A stretch of 10,573 nt of DNA, taken from assembly GCA_964439215.1 (NCBI GenBank), contig CAYTNY010000079.1:1-10573 (forward strand), written 5' to 3'. This document shows positions 1 to 6,592 of this stretch, piece after piece. Each line of letters starts with the position of its first letter. Positions within the stretch are counted from its first letter, which is position 1. A program made the translations under genes and the position numbers. This DNA comes from CAYTNY01 sp964439215. GTDB lineage: Bacteria; Oederibacteriota; PGYV01; CAYTNY01. Under the pieces are notes generated by a model that made no database searches, was not told the DNA's origin, and was given only the letters and a program-made list of their open reading frames with translations.

Positions 1-56
1 CCGCCAAGCCGCCAAGCCGCCAAGCCGCCAAGCCGCCAAGCCGCCAAGCCGCCAAT
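1..56. repeat. 8-bp tandem repeat (CCGCCAAG), truncated by the window edge
   Basis: Six perfect head-to-tail copies of CCGCCAAG occupy 1-48. A seventh copy (49-56) differs only in its last base (T instead of G), after which the sequence becomes AT-rich. The array reaches base 1, so its true copy number is unknown. The unit length is not a multiple of three and no reading frame runs through it into a gene, so it is probably intergenic. It ends 9 bp before the -35 element of the first promoter. It is not a CRISPR array because there are no spacers. Confidence 0.95.
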
Positions 57-65
57 TTTCTTTTC

Positions 66-93
66 TTGAAACCCTTTGCGTATATGCTATAAT
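66..93 (+). promoter_or_regulatory. sigma70-type promoter with extended -10, for the protease-trpS-scpAB-rluB operon
   Basis: A -35 element TTGAAA (66-71) is followed after 16 bp by a perfect -10 TATAAT (88-93). TGC at 85-87 gives the TGn extended -10 motif. The expected transcription start is near base 100, giving a leader of about 28 nt before the first start codon at 128. No other good promoter is seen before the terminator at 4155, so this one probably drives all five genes. The assignment is by consensus match only. Confidence 0.75.
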
Positions 94-127
94 ATTCATC
101 ATATATTATTAAACCCAAGGAGAAAAA

Positions 128-751
128 ATGGATATTGTACAGATAATAATATGGCTGACGGTGCTGCTCTTTTCCGTTATACTTCACGAGGTATCCCATG
201 GTTATGTTGCTTACAGGCTGGGGGACCCGACCGCGAAATTTGCGGGACGGCTGACTATGAACCCGGTGCCGCATATTGATCCTGTTATGTCAATTTTAGT
301 GCCTGCACTTCTTATACTTTCCCAAGCCGGATTTATTTTCGGCGGTGCTAAACCCGTACCCATAAATCCCGGGAATTTTAAAAATTACAGGCGTGATATG
401 ATGATAGCAAGCATTGCGGGGCCCGCTGCAAATGTGGGGCTTGTAATAGTCTCCATAATACTGCTGAAAATAACAAAAGTTGTGCCCGCATTTCAGATAG
501 AAGGGCTTATACAGGTTCTGTTTGTGTTTCTGCAGCTTAATGTCGTGCTTTTGGTTTTTAATATGTTTCCTATTCCGCCCCTGGACGGGTCAAAGGTTTT
601 GGCTTATTTTCTTCCCAGAGGAGCGGCGGCAAAGTATGAGAAGATGGAAAAATACGGATTTATAATATTGATAGCGCTATTGCTTATTTTTCCGGAATTT
701 ATATTCGGATTTTTAAAGTTTTTCATGTATCTTGCGGTAAGTTTAGTTTAA
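128..751 (+). CDS. Site-2 protease family intramembrane zinc metalloprotease (M50, short YwhC-like type)
   Basis: This is a small integral membrane metalloprotease of 207 residues. The zinc-binding motif HEVSH lies at residues 20-24 inside the first hydrophobic segment. The second conserved motif appears as N145 followed by PIPPLDG, with D153 as the third likely zinc ligand. About five hydrophobic segments are visible, near residues 5-27, 53-72, 92-115, 126-148 and 173-205. There is no PDZ domain and the length is about half that of RseP/SpoIVFB-type proteins, so this is the compact group of site-2 proteases whose substrates are mostly unknown. The start is well supported by AAGGAG at 117-122, five bases before the ATG. 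It is the first gene of the operon, and a short M50 protease next to trpS and scpAB is an arrangement I recall from other bacteria. Family assignment is firm; the substrate cannot be inferred. Confidence 0.93.
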   Translation: MDIVQIIIWLTVLLFSVILHEVSHGYVAYRLGDPTAKFAGRLTMNPVPHIDPVMSILVPALLILSQAGFIFGGAKPVPINPGNFKNYRRDMMIASIAGPAANVGLVIVSIILLKITKVVPAFQIEGLIQVLFVFLQLNVVLLVFNMFPIPPLDGSKVLAYFLPRGAAAKYEKMEKYGFIILIALLLIFPEFIFGFLKFFMYLAVSLV

Positions 752-753
752 AC

Positions 754-758
754 GGAGG
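754..758 (+). promoter_or_regulatory. Ribosome binding site that selects the trpS start at 766
   Basis: GGAGG lies only one base before the ATG at 760 but seven bases before the ATG at 766. The latter is the normal spacing, so translation of trpS should begin with MERVLSGMRPTG rather than two codons earlier. Confidence 0.8.
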
Positions 759-765
759 AATGTTA

Positions 766-1749
766 ATGGAGCGCGTTTTAAGCGGTATGAGGCCCACGGG
801 AAGACTGCATCTGGGACATCTGGAAGGCGTTTTGAAAAGTTATGTTTCCATGCAGGAAAATTATGAGGCCTATTATATGGTAGCTGACTGGCATGCCATG
901 ACAACAGATTTTGCGGAACCCGGAGAAATCGCGGCAAATTCAGCAGAGATGTTTAAAGACTGGATCAGCGTGGGAATTAATCCGGAAAAATCGGTAATGT
1001 TTATACAGTCGCACGTAAAAGCGCATGCGGAGCTGTTTCTTTTACTGGGTCTTATTACACCGGTTTCCTGGCTTGAAAGAAATCCGACTTATAAAGAACA
1101 GAAACAGGAGATCAAAAACAAGGACCTTTCGGGACTGGGATTTCTCAGCTATCCCGTGCTGCAGGCAGCTGATATTCTTATTTATAACGCTCATAAGGTT
1201 CCTATCGGCGAGGATCAGAGACCTCATCTGGAGCTTACGCGGGAAATCGGAAGACGCTTTAATCATCTTTACGGCGAAGGTTTTTTTGTTGAACCAAAGG
1301 AAATATTAACGGAGTTTTCAAAACTGCCCGGGATTGACGGCAGGAAGATGAGTAAAAGTTATAATAACTCAATATACCTCAGCGATGACGGGAAAACTGT
1401 TGATGAAAAAGTCAGGCAGATGTTTACGGATCCGGAAAAAATAAGAAAAAACGACCCGGGACATCCGGGAAATTGTGTGGTCTGCGCATTTCATAAGGCT
1501 TATAATAAAGATGCATCGGAAGCAATAGTGCGCGAATGCGTAAAAGGCGAAAGAGGATGTGTTTCCTGCAAAAAAGAACTTATCGGAATACTGAATGAAA
1601 AAATGGATCCAATAAGGCTGAAAAGAGCGGAAATAGACAAAAAACCCGATATGATAAAAGATATGATAATATCCGGCAATAAAAAAGCAGCGGCAGCCGC
1701 GGAAAAAACAATGGAAAAAGCCAGGGATATAATGGGGCTGGGAAAATAA
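766..1749 (+). CDS. trpS: Tryptophan--tRNA ligase with an iron-sulfur-type cysteine cluster
   Basis: This class I aminoacyl-tRNA synthetase (327 residues, normal length) charges tRNA-Trp with tryptophan using ATP in the cytoplasm. The HIGH-type signature is HLGH at residues 15-18, following the conserved GMRPTG. The GEDQ motif is at 148-151 and the KMSKS loop at 194-198. Cysteines at 237, 240, 258, 265 and 268 form C-x2-C-x17-C-x6-C-x2-C. The last three match the C-x6-C-x2-C of the [4Fe-4S] site described for Thermotoga maritima TrpRS (C-x22-C-x6-C-x2-C), and either C237 or C240 could supply the fourth ligand. Most bacterial TrpRS lack this set. The start at 766 is chosen from the GGAGG spacing. 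The stop TAA shares one base with the ATG of scpA, which implies translational coupling. Enzyme identity is certain; cluster binding is inferred from the motif. Confidence 0.97.
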   Translation: MERVLSGMRPTGRLHLGHLEGVLKSYVSMQENYEAYYMVADWHAMTTDFAEPGEIAANSAEMFKDWISVGINPEKSVMFIQSHVKAHAELFLLLGLITPVSWLERNPTYKEQKQEIKNKDLSGLGFLSYPVLQAADILIYNAHKVPIGEDQRPHLELTREIGRRFNHLYGEGFFVEPKEILTEFSKLPGIDGRKMSKSYNNSIYLSDDGKTVDEKVRQMFTDPEKIRKNDPGHPGNCVVCAFHKAYNKDASEAIVRECVKGERGCVSCKKELIGILNEKMDPIRLKRAEIDKKPDMIKDMIISGNKKAAAAAEKTMEKARDIMGLGK

Positions 1750-2507
1750 TGAATCTGAAATCTCCCAATCCATACCAGCTTAAACTTGCGGTTTTTGAAG
1801 GTCCTTTTGACCTGCTGCTGTATCTTATAAAAAAGAACCAGATAGATATATATGACATACCCATTGCCGTTATAACAGAGGAATACCATCAGTATCTTGA
1901 TATGATGAGAAAACTGAACCTCAATGTCGCAAGCGAATTCATAGTAATAGCGGCTAATCTTATTTATATAAAAGCAAAGATGCTTCTTCCAAAAGACGAA
2001 GAAATAGAGGGAGATGAAGAGGACCCGAGAATGGAGCTTGTGCAGCACCTTATAGAATACAACACTTTTAAAGAACTGTCGGAAAAAATGCGCCTTTATG
2101 AGGCGAAAAAAAGAGAGCTTTTTGAAAGGCTCAGGCCGGTTAATGTAAGCAAAGAGGAAAAGGAACTGTCGCTTGATATATATGTTCTTGTAAAGGCAAT
2201 GGACAGTGTTCTTGAAAGAATGAAAGAACGCAGAATGGTGGTCATACCCGGAGAAACAGTAAAGGTCAGGGACCGCATGACAGAGATCGTGGAAACCCTG
2301 AAAAAAGAAAAAAGCGCAAGTTTTTTTGACATGATAAACAGGGAAGGAAACAACAAAGCTTATATAATAGCGTTTTTTATGGCCATACTGGAACTTGTAA
2401 GGCTGCGGGTAATCAGTGTTTATCAGGACCGCAGTTTTGAAGATATCAGAATATATATGACAGCGGAAAAATTTGACGAATCAATACTCAACAGAGCAGA
2501 GGGATGA
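1749..2507 (+). CDS. scpA: Segregation and condensation protein A (kleisin of the SMC-ScpAB complex)
   Basis: ScpA is the kleisin subunit that bridges the SMC dimer heads and recruits the ScpB dimer, organising and segregating the chromosome. The 252-residue length is normal. The N-terminal SMC-binding helical domain is recognisable from EGPFDLLLYLIKK near residues 17-29 and from the helix around ASEFIVIAANLIYIKAKMLLP near residues 57-77. A charged middle region follows (about 80-150, rich in Glu and Lys). A C-terminal winged-helix domain covers roughly 165-245, including IIAFFMAILELVRLR. The ATG overlaps the trpS stop by one base (TAATG) and only a weak purine-rich site precedes it, so translation is probably coupled to trpS. 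scpB follows after a single base. No smc gene lies in the window. Confidence 0.95.
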   Translation: MNLKSPNPYQLKLAVFEGPFDLLLYLIKKNQIDIYDIPIAVITEEYHQYLDMMRKLNLNVASEFIVIAANLIYIKAKMLLPKDEEIEGDEEDPRMELVQHLIEYNTFKELSEKMRLYEAKKRELFERLRPVNVSKEEKELSLDIYVLVKAMDSVLERMKERRMVVIPGETVKVRDRMTEIVETLKKEKSASFFDMINREGNNKAYIIAFFMAILELVRLRVISVYQDRSFEDIRIYMTAEKFDESILNRAEG

Positions 2508-2508
2508 A

Positions 2509-3446
2509 ATGGCTAAAGACATAAAAAAAACACTTCAGGCGCTGTTGTTTGCCACAGACAAGCCGCTTAGTGTTTCTGTTATCGCGCAGGTGCTGGAAAT
2601 ACCGCATAAAGAAGTGATTGAGTCAATAGAAGGCCTTAATGCGGATCTGAAATCCCGGGAGTCGCCGATTACAATAAAGCAGATTGCCGGCGGATATGAA
2701 TTTTTAACTCTGCCGGAATATTCGCCGTACATAAAAAAACTTTATAAGAACAGGTTTATGACAAGGCTGTCAAAACCAGCAATGGAAGTTGTCGCGATTA
2801 TTGCATATAAACAGCCTATTTCAAAACAGGAAGTAGAAGCAATAAGAGGTGTAGCGTCCGATGGGGTTTATCACACTCTGCTTGAAAGGAATCTGATAAA
2901 GATTACCGGAAGAAAAGACGCGCCCGGAAGGCCGCTTTTGTACGGAACAACAAAGGATTTTCTGCAGTATCTGGGAATAAATACAATAGACGATCTTCCT
3001 AAAATTGAGGAAATACAGACAATACTTGAACAGGAAGAACAGCTTGACAGCTGGGAGGAAAGGATCGAGGTCGCGAAAAACCAGAGTATGCTTGCTTTTG
3101 GAGAAGATGATAAAAAAAGGCTAAAAGAGAAAAGCAGGGCGGCAACAGACGAAGACATAGAAAATGTTATTGAGCAGGATGAAGAGGAACCTCCTGTAAC
3201 TGAAGATGAAGAAGCAAAACAAAGGCATGAGTTCAACGAAGATGACGATGACAGCGATGACGATGACAGCGATGACGATGACAGCGATGACGATGACAGC
3301 GATGACGATGNNNNNNNNNNNNNNNNNNNNNNNNNNNNNNNNNNNNNNNNNNNNNNNNNNNNNNNNNNNNNNNNNNNNNNNNNNNNNNNNNNNNNNNNNN
3401 NNNNNNNNNNGATGACGATGACAGTGATGATAAGGAGAATAAGTAA
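2509..3446 (+). CDS. scpB: Segregation and condensation protein B with a long acidic DDDDS-repeat tail, interrupted by an assembly gap
   Basis: ScpB forms a dimer of paired winged-helix domains that binds the ScpA kleisin in the SMC condensin. The core is clear: a first winged helix at about residues 1-80, then a second one with LSKPAMEVVAIIAYKQPISK and GRPLLYGTT up to about 165. ScpB normally ends near 170-200 residues. Here a charged linker continues, becomes strongly acidic from about residue 205, and from residue 245 is a pure DDDDS repeat. The gap at 3311-3410 interrupts the repeat. After it, the phase reading DDDDSDDKENK then TAA at 3444-3446 continues the pattern, so I end the gene there. 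This requires a true gap length of 2 modulo 3; with the 100-N placeholder a naive translation slips frame and runs past this stop. The ATG at 2509 is preferred, with AGAGGG at 2498-2503; a TTG at 2473 is in frame but inside scpA. Core identity is firm; tail length is unknown. Confidence 0.9.
3241..3425 (+). repeat. 15-bp in-frame tandem repeat encoding DDDDS within scpB
   Basis: Four perfect copies of GATGACGATGACAGC occupy 3241-3300, and a partial copy ends at the gap (3301-3310). On the far side one copy (3411-3425) differs only in its final base (AGT for AGC, still Ser). The repeat therefore very probably runs through the gap. Because 15 is divisible by three, changes in copy number lengthen or shorten the acidic tail without a frameshift. 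Confidence 0.93.
3311..3410. other. Assembly gap of 100 N inside the scpB repeat
   Basis: Exactly 100 undetermined bases are flanked on both sides by the same 15-bp repeat. A round number usually marks a scaffold join of unknown length. The phase of the flanks fits a true length of 5 + 15n bases, which also keeps the scpB frame open. Confidence 0.97.
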
Positions 3447-3451
3447 ACGGT

Positions 3452-4147
3452 ATGAGACTCAATAAATTTATTGCGGCCTGCGGTGCTGCTTCAAGACGTA
3501 AAGCCGATGAAATGATAGAACAGGGTATGGTAAAAGTTAACGGGAAAATAATTACTGAACTTGGCTTTAAAATTGATTCGGGAAAAGACCACGTAAAAGT
3601 GGGTAAAAAACTTCTGCGGCCACAGGAAAAAGTATATATTATAATGAATAAACCTGAAAAATGCATAACAACGGTTGACGATGAAAAAGAAAGAAGAACA
3701 GTTATTGAGTTTCTGGGCGGGAAAGTAAAAGAAAAGGTTTTTCCTGTAGGCAGACTTGATTACAATACCACGGGCTGTTTGTTTCTGACAAATGACGGGG
3801 ACTGGGCCAACCGTGTTTCTCATCCCGCTAAAAAAACAGTAAAGGAATACGAGGCGAAAATCAAAGGCAGGATAACGGATTCAGGAGTAGAAAGGCTGAA
3901 AAAAGGAATGAAAATAGATAACAGGTTCTGCAGGGCGGATTATGTAAAATTAAAAAGAAACGATGAGAATGATGTGGTGATTCTCGGCATAACTTCCGGA
4001 ATAAACCATCAGATAAAAAAAATGCTTGAAAAAGTCGGAAAAAAAGTCATTCGGCTTAAACGTATATCAATAGGCAGGATCGGTTTAAAAGGTCTCGAAA
4101 AAGGAGCCTGGAGATACATGACAGAGGGTGAAATAAAACGTTTTTAA
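3452..4147 (+). CDS. rluB: RsuA/RluB/RluE/RluF-family rRNA pseudouridine synthase, probably RluB
   Basis: This enzyme isomerises a specific uridine to pseudouridine in ribosomal RNA; RluB acts on 23S rRNA next to U2604 in the E. coli system. The 231-residue protein begins with the typical S4 RNA-binding domain (MRLNKFIA...SRRKADEMI...VKVNG, residues 1-60). The catalytic motif is GRLDYNTTG with the expected catalytic Asp at D103, followed by LTNDGDWANRVSHP. The final part contains GINHQIKKMLEKVGKKVIRLKRISIG, the usual closing motif. The N-terminus fits the family exactly, although AAGGAG (3432-3437) is 14 bases upstream, which is unusually far; translation may rely on coupling to scpB, which ends five bases earlier. 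The rluB name rests mainly on the scpA-scpB-rluB gene order; RsuA-type 16S specificity cannot be excluded from sequence alone. Confidence 0.9.
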   Translation: MRLNKFIAACGAASRRKADEMIEQGMVKVNGKIITELGFKIDSGKDHVKVGKKLLRPQEKVYIIMNKPEKCITTVDDEKERRTVIEFLGGKVKEKVFPVGRLDYNTTGCLFLTNDGDWANRVSHPAKKTVKEYEAKIKGRITDSGVERLKKGMKIDNRFCRADYVKLKRNDENDVVILGITSGINHQIKKMLEKVGKKVIRLKRISIGRIGLKGLEKGAWRYMTEGEIKRF

Positions 4148-4154
4148 TAAAAAA

Positions 4155-4176
4155 GCCCGCTGCGGGCCTGTGTTTT
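4155..4176 (+). terminator. Probable intrinsic terminator after rluB
   Basis: GCCCG (4155-4159), loop CTG and CGGGC (4163-4167) form a short GC hairpin. It is preceded by an A-run and followed by CTGTG and four Ts (4173-4176). It starts seven bases after the rluB stop, which is a typical place. The stem is only five pairs and the U-tract is offset and interrupted, so termination may be partial. Confidence 0.55.
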
Positions 4177-4223
4177 CCGCTCGTGTCTGTAAAAAAGCGG
4201 TAAAGACTTAAAACCGCATAAAT

Positions 4224-4229
4224 GAGGTG
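4224..4229 (+). promoter_or_regulatory. Ribosome binding site that selects the pheA start at 4234
   Basis: GAGGTG lies four bases before the ATG at 4234. The upstream in-frame ATG at 4222 has no purine-rich site before it, and the ATG at 4258 has AAAAGG only one base away. The start at 4234 is therefore best supported. Confidence 0.65.
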
Positions 4230-4233
4230 CTGT

Positions 4234-5313
4234 ATGCCCGGAAAAAAAACAAAAGGCATGGATTATTACAGGAAAAAAATAGATGAAATAGATGCAGAGA
4301 TAGTCGGACTTCTGCATAAACGGTCCGTTTATGTGAAAAAGATAGCGGACCACAAAATAAAAACATCCGGAGAAATATATGATCCCGCAAGAGAAGCTAA
4401 AGTCCTTAAAAAACTTAAAAATCTGAAAAAAGGAATGTTTCCGTCTTCGGGAATAGAAGCGGTATATACGGAAATATTTTCTGTAAGCAGGAAAATGCAG
4501 GGGAAAATATCCGCGGCTTATCTGGGGCCGGTGGCGTCGTACACGCATCTTGCGGCTAAAAAAAGGTTCGGCGAACATACGGAGTATGATCCGGCCGCAA
4601 GCATAAAAGATGTTTTCTGGAAAGTTGAAAAAGGAACGGTGGATTATGGTGTTGTGCCCATAGAAAACTCCACAGAGGGCGCGGTGAACTATACTTATGA
4701 TATGTTCGCTGATTTTGATCTTAAGATACATTCGGAAGTAATGATGAAAATACACCATTGTCTTCTTTCCCGCGAAAAAAACAGAAAAACAATAAAAACA
4801 GTATATTCGCATCCTCAGTCATTTGCCCAGTGCAGGGGATGGCTGGAGCGTTATCTGCCGGGCGCCGCTTTGAAAGAAGTTTCCAGCAATTCAAAGGGCG
4901 CGGAGCTGGCGGCAAAAACAAAAGGCGCGGCCGCTATCGCGAGTGAAATGGCGGCCGCGGTTTACGGTCTGTATATGATTTCAAACGCAATAGAGGATAT
5001 GACCGATAATTATACAAGGTTTTTTGTGATCGCCCGCGGGATGAGCAGGAAAACAGGAAAAGATAAAACCACAATAATGGTATCAATAAAAGATAAACCG
5101 GGAGCGCTTTATCATATATTAAGGCCTTTTGACAGACATAAAATAAATCTGACAAACATAGAATCAAGGCCATCAAAGAAAAAAGCATGGGATTATTTTT
5201 TCTTTGTTGATCTTGAGGGGCATAAAGATGACAAAAAAGTCAAGGAAGCCCTTCTGCAGATAGAGAAAGAAGCAGGAAGCGTGAAAATAATCGGAAGTTA
5301 TCCCAGATTTTAG
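4234..5313 (+). CDS. pheA: Bifunctional chorismate mutase / prephenate dehydratase (P-protein) with ACT domain
   Basis: PheA converts chorismate to prephenate and then to phenylpyruvate, the committed branch to phenylalanine. The 359-residue protein shows three domains in order. An AroQ-type chorismate mutase covers residues 10-90; R13, R30, K41, D50 and E54 occupy positions expected for active-site residues. Prephenate dehydratase covers about 95-270, with AYLGPVASYTHLAA, PIENSTEGAVNYTYD and the catalytic TRF motif at 261-263. An ACT regulatory domain covers about 277-358, with GAL at 290-292 and ESRP at 310-313, the phenylalanine-binding motifs of the family. Feedback inhibition by phenylalanine is therefore likely. 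The gene follows a probable terminator, so it should begin a new transcription unit, but I could not pick out a convincing promoter in 4177-4223. Confidence 0.95.
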   Translation: MPGKKTKGMDYYRKKIDEIDAEIVGLLHKRSVYVKKIADHKIKTSGEIYDPAREAKVLKKLKNLKKGMFPSSGIEAVYTEIFSVSRKMQGKISAAYLGPVASYTHLAAKKRFGEHTEYDPAASIKDVFWKVEKGTVDYGVVPIENSTEGAVNYTYDMFADFDLKIHSEVMMKIHHCLLSREKNRKTIKTVYSHPQSFAQCRGWLERYLPGAALKEVSSNSKGAELAAKTKGAAAIASEMAAAVYGLYMISNAIEDMTDNYTRFFVIARGMSRKTGKDKTTIMVSIKDKPGALYHILRPFDRHKINLTNIESRPSKKKAWDYFFFVDLEGHKDDKKVKEALLQIEKEAGSVKIIGSYPRF

Positions 5314-5385
5314 AAAACAGAAAATAAAACATCAGGGAACCGGGCCCGGCAGTACAGGCGGTCACGGGATCCAAGGAGACTGAAT
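5314..5385. other. pheA-purM spacer with a 10-bp GC palindrome
   Basis: The 72-bp spacer contains CCGGGCCCGG at 5340-5349, a perfect palindrome and GC-rich against an AT-rich background. A good ribosome site AAGGAG (5373-5378) lies seven bases before the purM ATG. I see no clear -35/-10 pair, so read-through from pheA is the simplest model. The palindrome has no hairpin loop and no T-run, so it does not look like a terminator. Confidence 0.6.
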
Positions 5386-6411
5386 ATGAAAAAAAAATAC
5401 ACTTATAAGTCCGCGGGCGTTGACATAGATACAGCGATGAAATCGCTGAAAATGGCAAAGAATAATATAAAAAAGACTTTTGATAAAAATACAGTTACTG
5501 ATCTGGGGAGTTTTGGCGGTGTTTATAAAATTACGGATAAAAAATTTCTGGTTGCCAGTACTGACGGGGTCGGTACAAAACTGAAAATAGCGCAAAAACT
5601 TAAAATACACGATACAGTAGGCCGGGATATTGTTAACCACTGTGTTGACGATATACTTGTGATGGGCGCCAAACCTCTTGTTTTTCTTGACTATATAGGC
5701 ATAGGCAAAGTAACGCCTGAGGTTATAGGGGGCATTATAAAAGGCGTTACAAAAGCATGTATCGAAAACTCAACAGTGCTTATAGGCGGAGAAACCGCTG
5801 AAATGCCTGACGTGTACGCCAAAGGCGATTACGACCTTGTGGGAACCATCGTGGGTGAAGCGGAGAAGGGAAAAGTAATAACAGGGAAAAAGATAAAAGC
5901 CGGTGATGTTGTGATCGGACTTGGATCCACGGGACTGCATACAAACGGATATACGCTTGCCAGAAAAGTGTTTGAAGGAAACAAAATATCCTATACGAAA
6001 TATATGAAGGAACTGAAAACAACCGTCGGCAAAGCCCTTTTAAAACCGCATAAGTCATACCTCAATTCGGTATATCCTCTTATAAAAAAAGAATTTTCCG
6101 CGGTGCACGGCATAGCGCATATCACGGGCGGCGGCTTTTACGATAATATAGCAAGGGTTCTTCCCGGAAATGTTAAGTGCGTTATTGATAAAAGATTATG
6201 GAAACCTCTGCCGATATTCGGTCTTATTCAGAAGCTGGGTAATATTGATGAAAAAGAGATGTACAGGGCTTTTAATATGGGTATAGGGTTTGTACTTGTG
6301 GTTGATAAGAAAAAAGCTTCATCGATTAAAGCGTTCTTAAAAAATAAAAAAGAAAAAGTATATGAAATAGGGACTATTATTAAAGGCAAAAAAGGTGTAA
6401 TTGTAGAATAA
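5386..6411 (+). CDS. purM: Phosphoribosylformylglycinamidine cyclo-ligase (AIR synthetase)
   Basis: PurM closes the imidazole ring of formylglycinamidine ribonucleotide using ATP to give aminoimidazole ribonucleotide, the fifth step of de novo purine synthesis. The 341-residue length is standard. Landmarks in order are YKSAGVDID near the N-terminus, DGVGTK at 60-65, DD at 88-89 followed by ILVMGA, GGETAEMP at 134-141, GSTGLHTNGY at 180-189 and HITGGG at 245-250, ending with MGIGFVLVV. The ATG has a strong AAGGAG seven bases upstream. No other pur gene is present, so it is separated from the rest of its pathway here. It is probably co-transcribed with pheA. No motif is missing and the gene appears functional. 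Confidence 0.96.
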   Translation: MKKKYTYKSAGVDIDTAMKSLKMAKNNIKKTFDKNTVTDLGSFGGVYKITDKKFLVASTDGVGTKLKIAQKLKIHDTVGRDIVNHCVDDILVMGAKPLVFLDYIGIGKVTPEVIGGIIKGVTKACIENSTVLIGGETAEMPDVYAKGDYDLVGTIVGEAEKGKVITGKKIKAGDVVIGLGSTGLHTNGYTLARKVFEGNKISYTKYMKELKTTVGKALLKPHKSYLNSVYPLIKKEFSAVHGIAHITGGGFYDNIARVLPGNVKCVIDKRLWKPLPIFGLIQKLGNIDEKEMYRAFNMGIGFVLVVDKKKASSIKAFLKNKKEKVYEIGTIIKGKKGVIVE

Positions 6412-6529
6412 CTTAAAGTTTAATGAAAAATATCCCGCTATGTAAAACCTCATTGTATATGCGTCTGTATTTATAACCATTTATATTATATAATTATACA
6501 GAAAGACAAAGTATGACAGTGAAATAGAA

Positions 6530-6559
6530 TTGATATCATTTTGGTATTGAAACTATAAT
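6530..6559 (+). promoter_or_regulatory. Strong sigma70-type promoter for the secreted glycoside hydrolase
   Basis: TTGATA (6530-6535) and a perfect TATAAT (6554-6559) are separated by 18 bp. The predicted start of transcription near 6566 gives a leader of about 27 nt before the ATG at 6593. A 10-bp AT palindrome TATAATTATA at 6489-6498 lies about 30 bp upstream of the -35 and could be an operator or UP-like element. The rest of the 166-bp purM-hydrolase spacer is AT-rich with no other recognisable signal. Confidence 0.7.
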
Positions 6560-6579
6560 CTTAACTTTGTAATTACTTT

Positions 6580-6586
6580 GGCGGTG
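6580..6586 (+). promoter_or_regulatory. Ribosome binding site that selects the hydrolase start at 6593
   Basis: GGCGGTG, one mismatch from GGAGGTG, lies six bases before the ATG at 6593. In-frame TTG (6578) and GTG (6584) codons are less likely, because starting there would use no ribosome site and would add residues before the signal peptide. Confidence 0.6.
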
Positions 6587-6592
6587 CTGCAG

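Noticed and set aside
1..56. CRISPR array
   Set aside because: The repeats are 8 bp with no spacers, so this is a simple tandem repeat.
128..751. RseP-type sigma-E pathway protease
   Set aside because: The protein lacks PDZ domains and is too short; it fits the compact site-2 protease group, so no regulatory pathway is claimed.
1369..2048. Long minus-strand open frames opposite trpS and scpA
   Set aside because: Their translations are Phe/Ile/Tyr-rich shadows of Lys/Glu-rich genes, with no ribosome site or recognisable motif.
2473..2508. Upstream TTG start for scpB inside scpA
   Set aside because: The ATG at 2509 has a well-spaced AGAGGG site and gives the usual ScpB N-terminus; the upstream extension would overlap scpA by 35 bases without a ribosome site.
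3121..3666. Minus-strand open frame across the DDDDS repeat and rluB
   Set aside because: It is opened by the repeat and the N block, has no family resemblance and lies opposite two clear genes.
4177..4217. Second hairpins (CCGCT/AGCGG and GCGGT/ACCGC) before pheA as a phenylalanine attenuator
   Set aside because: The two five-pair stems share GCGG and are mutually exclusive, but there is no leader peptide with a Phe codon run and no terminator U-tract.
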